Source: DATFYP01 sp035626235 (GTDB lineage Archaea; Thermoproteota; Nitrososphaeria; Nitrososphaerales; Gagatemarchaeaceae). From it: 8,322 bases of DNA. The stretch spans positions 1 to 8,322 of the forward strand of contig DASPOB010000057.1 in assembly GCA_035626235.1 (NCBI GenBank). Direction: 5' to 3'. Of this stretch, positions 5,487 to 8,322 are shown one piece after another. The position numbers and the translations under genes were made by a program. Numbering within the stretch: the stretch's first letter is position 1; every line of letters starts with the position of its first letter. The notes under the pieces were generated by a model. The model was not told where the DNA came from. It saw only the letters and a program-made list of their open reading frames with translations, and did no database searches.

Positions 5487-6320
5487 TTAGGCTGGTGTTG
5501 CCGAGATCAGTTGGAAGGTGCCTGTGCCGGTGCCTTCCGTCGACGTTCCTGTGGCTTTGAAGTAGACTACCATGGAGTAGTTCGTCCCAGGAAGCTTGCC
5601 GATGGAGACCGAAACGCTTCCGTACTGATTCCCGTTGAATGCCACGGCCGATGCCGTGTACGAGGTGACGTCCATCGTGACCTGACCGAAGGTCTGGGTG
5701 GAAGTACCGGTGGGGGTGAGTTCTGAGTAGTAGGCGGGGTTTTGGAAGTAGCCGTTGTAGTTGAAGAAGATGTTGAAGATTTCCAGCACGCCAACCGAGG
5801 CGTACCTGGCGGTGGTCCCGTTCAGCATCGTCCCGTCTGATAGGACGGAGACCACAGTCCCGTTCGAGGCGTAGAAGAGCGCGAGTGAGCTGTTCTCACC
5901 TTTGCCGCTGCTGTACGTGAAGTTGTACTCGGTAGTGGCTATGTTGCCGATGTTCTTGGTCCCGACTTTCTGGAAGGCCATCGTCTCCGTCTGAGTCCCA
6001 TTTGACGATGAACTGCTCCCCGACAACTGGATTTTCATCGCCGAGAAGAGGGTGAATATCTGGGTCGAGTTGCTCGGCAGATAGAGCGGATTGACCGAGG
6101 TCGCCGCGCTCGTCGCCGCCGTGGTCTCTGACATCATGGCCGACGTAGTCTGGGAATAGTAGGTTGTGCTGGGGCCGCCCACGTTGGTCTGGGTGGTCAC
6201 TGATGATGGCTGGGTCAGCAAGAAGTATCCTGCGACCCCCGCGATAGCAACGATGATGATCGCGACTATCACGATGACAGCCGCCGAAATGCCTTTTCTA
6301 GAGTGCAGAGTGAGCTGCAA
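5487..6320 (-). CDS. Secreted or pilin-like protein with Ser/Thr-rich linker, unknown function
   Basis: The 277-residue product starts MQLTLHSRKGISAAVIVIVA. A basic RKG followed by about 24 hydrophobic residues (11-35) resembles an archaeal class III (type IV pilin-like) signal peptide, where a prepilin peptidase would cut after Gly10. A plain membrane anchor is also possible. Residues about 36-75 are a Ser/Thr-rich, probably O-glycosylated linker. The rest is a Ser/Thr/Tyr/Val-rich domain, probably beta, with many N-x-S/T sequons (NST, NGT, NFT, NSS, NYS), so it should lie outside the cell. No enzyme motif or known ligand-binding family is recognised. The start is TTG 6320; a strong minus-strand TTTAAAA is centred 30 bases upstream, giving a leader of only a few bases. 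Convergent with the small ORF pair and divergent from the winged-helix gene. Confidence 0.75.
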   Translation of the reverse strand: MQLTLHSRKGISAAVIVIVAIIIVAIAGVAGYFLLTQPSSVTTQTNVGGPSTTYYSQTTSAMMSETTAATSAATSVNPLYLPSNSTQIFTLFSAMKIQLSGSSSSSNGTQTETMAFQKVGTKNIGNIATTEYNFTYSSGKGENSSLALFYASNGTVVSVLSDGTMLNGTTARYASVGVLEIFNIFFNYNGYFQNPAYYSELTPTGTSTQTFGQVTMDVTSYTASAVAFNGNQYGSVSVSIGKLPGTNYSMVVYFKATGTSTEGTGTGTFQLISATPA

Positions 6321-6346
6321 TTTCTGAAGCCCGTTTGGAATTGCGC

Positions 6347-6353
6347 TTTTAAA
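6347..6353 (-). promoter_or_regulatory. TATA box for the pilin-like gene
   Basis: TTTTAAA on the plus strand, TTTAAAA on the minus strand, centred at 6350. Transcription would start near 6324, four bases before TTG 6320. It is one of the two clearest TATA boxes in the window and supports the TTG start. Confidence 0.6.
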
Positions 6354-6442
6354 CGTTAGGGCATCCCAGACGACTCGCGCATCGGGGAGGCTTTTGAGCG
6401 CATGCTAAACAATTGTTGCGTATCCCCCTAAACTGCTACCCT

Positions 6443-6447
6443 GGAGG
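6443..6447 (+). promoter_or_regulatory. Ribosome binding site of the winged-helix gene
   Basis: GGAGG lies 12 bases before ATG 6460, a slightly long spacing. Most other genes here appear leaderless, so this gene probably has a true leader. A weak TATA candidate, CTAAACAA near 6405-6412, would place the start at about 6434. Confidence 0.4.
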
Positions 6448-6459
6448 GGAACTTCTCCG

Positions 6460-6885
6460 ATGCCGGGGAAGAGCGTCAAGCTGTTCTGGACCGAGAGGAC
6501 CGTCACCAGAGGCGACACCCTCGGGCTCCTGTTCGGGGACAGGGCCGACACCCAGAAGGCGGTGAGGCTGGTGATAGATAAGATGAAGGCCAGCCCCACC
6601 CTTTCCATGACCAAGAGGGAGATGCGCTTCTTCGCCAAGGAGCTTGAGACCGGCAAGATGGGGGTGAAGTACAGCTACCACAACTTCTACACGAAGCTCC
6701 TGAGGAAGCTGATGGACCTGGGCTTCCTCGAGAAGGACGTCCTGGTCTGGGACGCCCACAAGAGGAAGACGGTCGCAGTGTACCAGCTGAGGCTCCAGCA
6801 GATCCCCGAGAGGGCCCCCTCCGGAGGCTTCATCAAGAAGGCGTGGCAGATAGCGAAGGGATGGAACGACCTGATACAGTCCTAG
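6460..6885 (+). CDS. Winged-helix-like archaeal protein, possible transcription regulator
   Basis: The 141-residue basic product has an N-terminal strand and linker (about 1-25), then helices covering about 30-65 (ADTQKAVRLVIDKMKAS, LSMTKREMRFFAKELETG). A helix-turn-helix-like stretch, SYHNFYTKLLRKLMDLGFLE, at about 71-90 precedes a two-strand wing (VLVWDAHKRKTVAVYQLRL). Tyr/His/Lys/Arg residues in the presumed recognition helix and wing suit DNA binding. The C-terminal tail (GGFIKKAWQIAKGWNDLIQS) is a further amphipathic helix, possibly for dimerisation. Codon use is strongly biased to AGG and G/C-ending codons. The start is ATG 6460 with GGAGG upstream. The C2H2 gene follows after 78 bases containing the palindrome at 6915-6936. 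No named family can be assigned; the HTH reading is from pattern only. Confidence 0.7.
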   Translation: MPGKSVKLFWTERTVTRGDTLGLLFGDRADTQKAVRLVIDKMKASPTLSMTKREMRFFAKELETGKMGVKYSYHNFYTKLLRKLMDLGFLEKDVLVWDAHKRKTVAVYQLRLQQIPERAPSGGFIKKAWQIAKGWNDLIQS

Positions 6886-6914
6886 CCCGGCGACGGAACA
6901 TGGTGGAGTGGCTG

Positions 6915-6936
6915 TCGACGTTGATATCAACGGCGA
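6915..6936. promoter_or_regulatory. Palindrome with GTTGATATCAAC core (copy 3), probable operator
   Basis: TCGACGTTGAT pairs with ATCAACGGCGA over 22 bases with a single broken pair (6918/6933). The core GTTGATATCAAC is at 6920-6931, identical to that of the copy at 3503-3514. The site lies between the winged-helix gene and the zinc-finger gene and touches the TATA-like GATATG at 6935-6940, so a bound protein would probably block TBP. Confidence 0.65.
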
Positions 6937-6940
6937 TATG
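6935..6940 (+). promoter_or_regulatory. TATA-like box for the C2H2 gene
   Basis: GATATG is centred 26 bases before GTG 6964, predicting a leaderless mRNA. It is a weak TATA match whose spacing agrees with the neighbouring genes. It abuts the palindrome. Confidence 0.35.
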
Positions 6941-6953
6941 CCCGTCCTCGGGC
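6940..6953. other. Short perfect hairpin between palindrome and C2H2 gene
   Basis: GCCCG-TCCT-CGGGC forms a 5-bp stem with a tetraloop. It could mark the 3' end of the winged-helix gene's transcript, though no T-tract follows, or could be chance in GC-rich DNA. Confidence 0.25.
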
Positions 6954-6963
6954 GGAAAGGTGG

Positions 6964-7359
6964 GTGTCTGACTCGGAAATCGACTGCACCGAGCTTACTG
7001 CCGACGAGCAGCTGGCCCTCGCAGGCGAGGTCACCGGCGCCCTGGACGGGAAGGGGATAGCCCTCGCAAAAGGGAGGAAGATCGTCCTGGACAACCTGTC
7101 AGGGGCCGACCTGGACGAGAGGACCGTCGAGGCCGCGGTCTCAGACTTCATATCGAGGAGGAAGGACGCCTCGCACTATTCTGTGGAGAGGGCCGGTGAC
7201 AGGATAATCGTCCACTCGCCCGACCCGATAGCGGCCAGCCACTCCAGCCGGCTCCAGGGCCTCCCTCCCAACCTGATGAAGTGCCCGTTCTGCAGCTTCG
7301 TCACCCCCTACGAGGAGCTGTACGTGGTCCACTACCGTTCTCACGGCTTCGTCGCCTGA
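6964..7359 (+). CDS. Small C2H2 zinc-finger protein
   Basis: The 131-residue product ends in a classical C2H2 finger: CPFC, twelve residues, then H-YRS-H, that is C-x2-C-x12-H-x3-H, with Phe and Leu at expected core positions. One finger alone usually binds DNA weakly, so it may dimerise or bind protein. The N-terminal about 95 residues are acidic, with helix-forming stretches (LTADEQLALAGEVTGALDGK, DLDERTVEAAVSDFISRRKD) and a strand pair ending RAGDRIIVHSPDP; no known domain is recognised. Single-finger proteins of this size are common in archaea and often act as regulators. The start is GTG 6964, supported by a TATA-like GATATG 26 bases upstream. AAGGTGG (6957-6963) directly abuts the start, too close for a normal ribosome site. 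The palindrome upstream raises the possibility of autoregulation. Confidence 0.75.
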   Translation: MSDSEIDCTELTADEQLALAGEVTGALDGKGIALAKGRKIVLDNLSGADLDERTVEAAVSDFISRRKDASHYSVERAGDRIIVHSPDPIAASHSSRLQGLPPNLMKCPFCSFVTPYEELYVVHYRSHGFVA

Positions 7360-7374
7360 CCGAGGTCCGCGGGA

Positions 7375-7743
7375 TCAGACAGAATGGAAGTTTCTTGAGC
7401 GGAGGGCGCCGATGACGAGCGCGACGCCGAGGATCACCAGCAGGGTGGGCAACAGGGACACGCTGACGTTTAGGAAGACCTGGGGGGCGTAGAAGACGGT
7501 GAGTATCCCCCCGAGCCCTAAGGTGAGGGAGCCGACCTTGAGCCTCAGGGAGCTCCTCACCAGGTTCATCACGAGTAGCAGGATCCCGGTGCCCAGGCCC
7601 AGCACCGCGCTGTAGCTCGAACCGCTGAGGAGGCTGATGAAGTTGCCGTTGTTGAGGGCGGCCACGACCCCGAACCACACGAGGAACAGGCCCCAGAAGA
7701 CGTTCGTGAGTGTCTCGCCGTTCAACGGACGTGCCTGCTTCAA
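7375..7743 (-). CDS. Small integral membrane protein with about four helices, unknown function
   Basis: The 122-residue product has about four hydrophobic segments: NVFWGLFLVWFGVVAAL (about 14-30), YSAVLGLGTGILLLVMNLV (about 44-62), LGLGGILTVFYAPQVFL (about 75-91) and LLPTLLVILGVALVIGAL (about 97-114). Short polar loops separate them, and the C-terminus is basic. The general pattern, with a short N-terminal polar stretch before a WGLFLVWFG helix, is like LiaF/DUF5668-type membrane proteins, but I cannot assign a family. It is convergent with the C2H2 gene, 15 bases between stop codons, and divergent from uppP. The listed start is TTG 7743. An in-frame TTG at 7725 sits about 32 bases from the TTTAAA centre and would suit a transcript started from that box better, removing six residues. 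Confidence 0.65.
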   Translation of the reverse strand: MKQARPLNGETLTNVFWGLFLVWFGVVAALNNGNFISLLSGSSYSAVLGLGTGILLLVMNLVRSSLRLKVGSLTLGLGGILTVFYAPQVFLNVSVSLLPTLLVILGVALVIGALRSRNFHSV

Positions 7744-7754
7744 TGACAGAACGC

Positions 7755-7760
7755 TTTAAA
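7755..7760. promoter_or_regulatory. Symmetric TATA box between the membrane protein gene and uppP
   Basis: TTTAAA reads the same on both strands and is the only clear TATA element in this gap. For uppP it would place the start near 7784, about 6 bases before TTG 7790. For the minus-strand gene it would start near 7731, which falls just before TTG 7725 but inside the frame begun at TTG 7743. Confidence 0.5.
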
Positions 7761-7789
7761 CATGAAGTCCGTGGGGCGAGGACGAAACG

Positions 7790-8322
7790 TTGACCAACTG
7801 GCTATTGGGGGTCATACTCGGCATCGTCCAGGGCGTCAGCGAGTGGCTCCCCATAAGCAGCAAGACGCAGATAATCGTCGCCTCGTCCTACCTCTTCCCC
7901 GGGCTTCCGCTGTCGGAGGCCTACGCCTTCGGCCTGTTCCTTGAAGTCGGGACCTTCTTCGCCGCCCTCCTCTACTTCAGGAGGGAGGTCTGGACGGTCC
8001 TGAAAGCGCTGGTGGGCCGCGGCGGAGAGGAGGGGAGGCTCCTCCTGAAGTACCTGGTCGTGGTGACGGCGATAACCGCGGTGCTCGGGGTGGTGATCTA
8101 CAAGACCGTCCTGACCGCCGTTTCGGAGACGTCCCCGGGCTCCGTCTTCGGCTTGCCGATGGTGGTGCTCGGATGCGTCCTCATCGGGGACGCCGTGCTC
8201 ATCACCATATCCAGGGGAAGGTACGTCCCCACCAAGGGGCTGAAGGACCTCCGCATCAGGGACCTGGTGATCATAGGGATCGCCCAGGGGATAGCGGCGC
8301 TCCCGGGCGTAAGCAGGTCCGG
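7790..8322 (+). CDS. uppP: Undecaprenyl-diphosphatase-type polyprenyl diphosphatase UppP (BacA), 3' end outside window
   Basis: This integral membrane enzyme removes a phosphate from polyprenyl diphosphate to regenerate the lipid carrier for glycan export. In archaea the carrier is presumably dolichol-type, used for N-glycosylation and surface glycans. The 177 visible residues start MTNWLLGVILGIVQGVSEWL and continue PISSKTQ, the archaeal form of the family's first signature. Glu18 matches the second Glu of the E. coli motif, while the first is Gln14. The second signature, GIAQGIAALPGVSRSG, with its catalytic Ser-Arg, is just complete at the right edge. Several membrane helices lie between (YAFGLFLEVGTFFAALLYF, LVVVTAITAVLGVVIY, VVLGCVLIGDAVLITI). 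Family members are about 260-290 residues, so roughly the last third is missing. TTG 7790 is the only plausible start after the in-frame TGA at 7763, and a TTTAAA lies upstream. A role in glycosylating the sequon-rich surface proteins nearby is inference. Confidence 0.93.
   Translation, partial: MTNWLLGVILGIVQGVSEWLPISSKTQIIVASSYLFPGLPLSEAYAFGLFLEVGTFFAALLYFRREVWTVLKALVGRGGEEGRLLLKYLVVVTAITAVLGVVIYKTVLTAVSETSPGSVFGLPMVVLGCVLIGDAVLITISRGRYVPTKGLKDLRIRDLVIIGIAQGIAALPGVSRS

Noticed and set aside
5202..5726. Long plus-strand open frame (174 codons) across the structured region and the pilin-like gene
   Set aside because: Half of it is antisense to the better-supported minus-strand gene, its product has no recognisable pattern, and the rest overlaps the stem-loops.
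6436..6930. Minus-strand frame of 164 codons opposite the winged-helix gene
   Set aside because: Leu/Pro/Gly/His-rich shadow product; the plus strand has a ribosome site and a coherent helical protein.
267..6936. Palindromes as a CRISPR array or IS terminal repeats
   Set aside because: Copies are kilobases apart, lack uniform spacers, and do not bracket a transposase; the spacing suits dispersed regulatory sites.

Overview
The window looks like a chromosome segment of a GC-rich archaeon, possibly a Nitrososphaerota (Thaumarchaeota)-type lineage; the phylum is a guess. The evidence is archaeal promoter structure (TATA-like boxes centred about 26 bases before several start codons, so transcripts with almost no leader), an archaeal-type UppP motif (SEWLPISSKTQ), small C2H2-finger and winged-helix proteins, N-glycosylation-rich surface proteins behind one N-terminal membrane anchor, and heavy use of AGG for arginine. 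No rRNA, tRNA or CRISPR array was recognised.

Layout. (1) 2-253: 3' end of an IS6-like DDE transposase relative that seems to lack most catalytic residues. (2) 381-3458, minus strand: an M29-like aminopeptidase homologue followed 27-84 bases later by a class IIIb adenylate cyclase / FlgO-TolB-like / TPR signalling protein. (3) 3578-4609, minus strand: a membrane-anchored coiled-coil surface protein. (4) 4780-5080, plus strand: two tiny overlapping reading frames in +1 relation. (5) 5081-5486: an intergenic stretch dense in inverted repeats, a candidate structured RNA. (6) 5487-6320, minus strand: a secreted or pilin-like protein with a Ser/Thr-rich linker. (7) 6460-7359, plus strand: a winged-helix protein, then a C2H2 zinc-finger protein. 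(8) 7375-8322: a four-helix membrane protein divergent from a truncated uppP.

The most striking non-coding feature is a palindrome with core GTTGATATCAAC or TTGATATCAA flanked by TCGA/TAGATA-type arms. Good copies lie at 267-290, 3495-3522 and 6915-6936, and a half-site lies at 4704-4727. Three of these sit just upstream of a predicted TATA box and start codon (M29-like gene, C2H2 gene, small-ORF pair), as expected for the operator of one regulator. The cyclase may be co-transcribed with the M29-like gene and so share this control. The zinc-finger gene is itself preceded by a copy, so autoregulation is possible. These links are inferred from position only.
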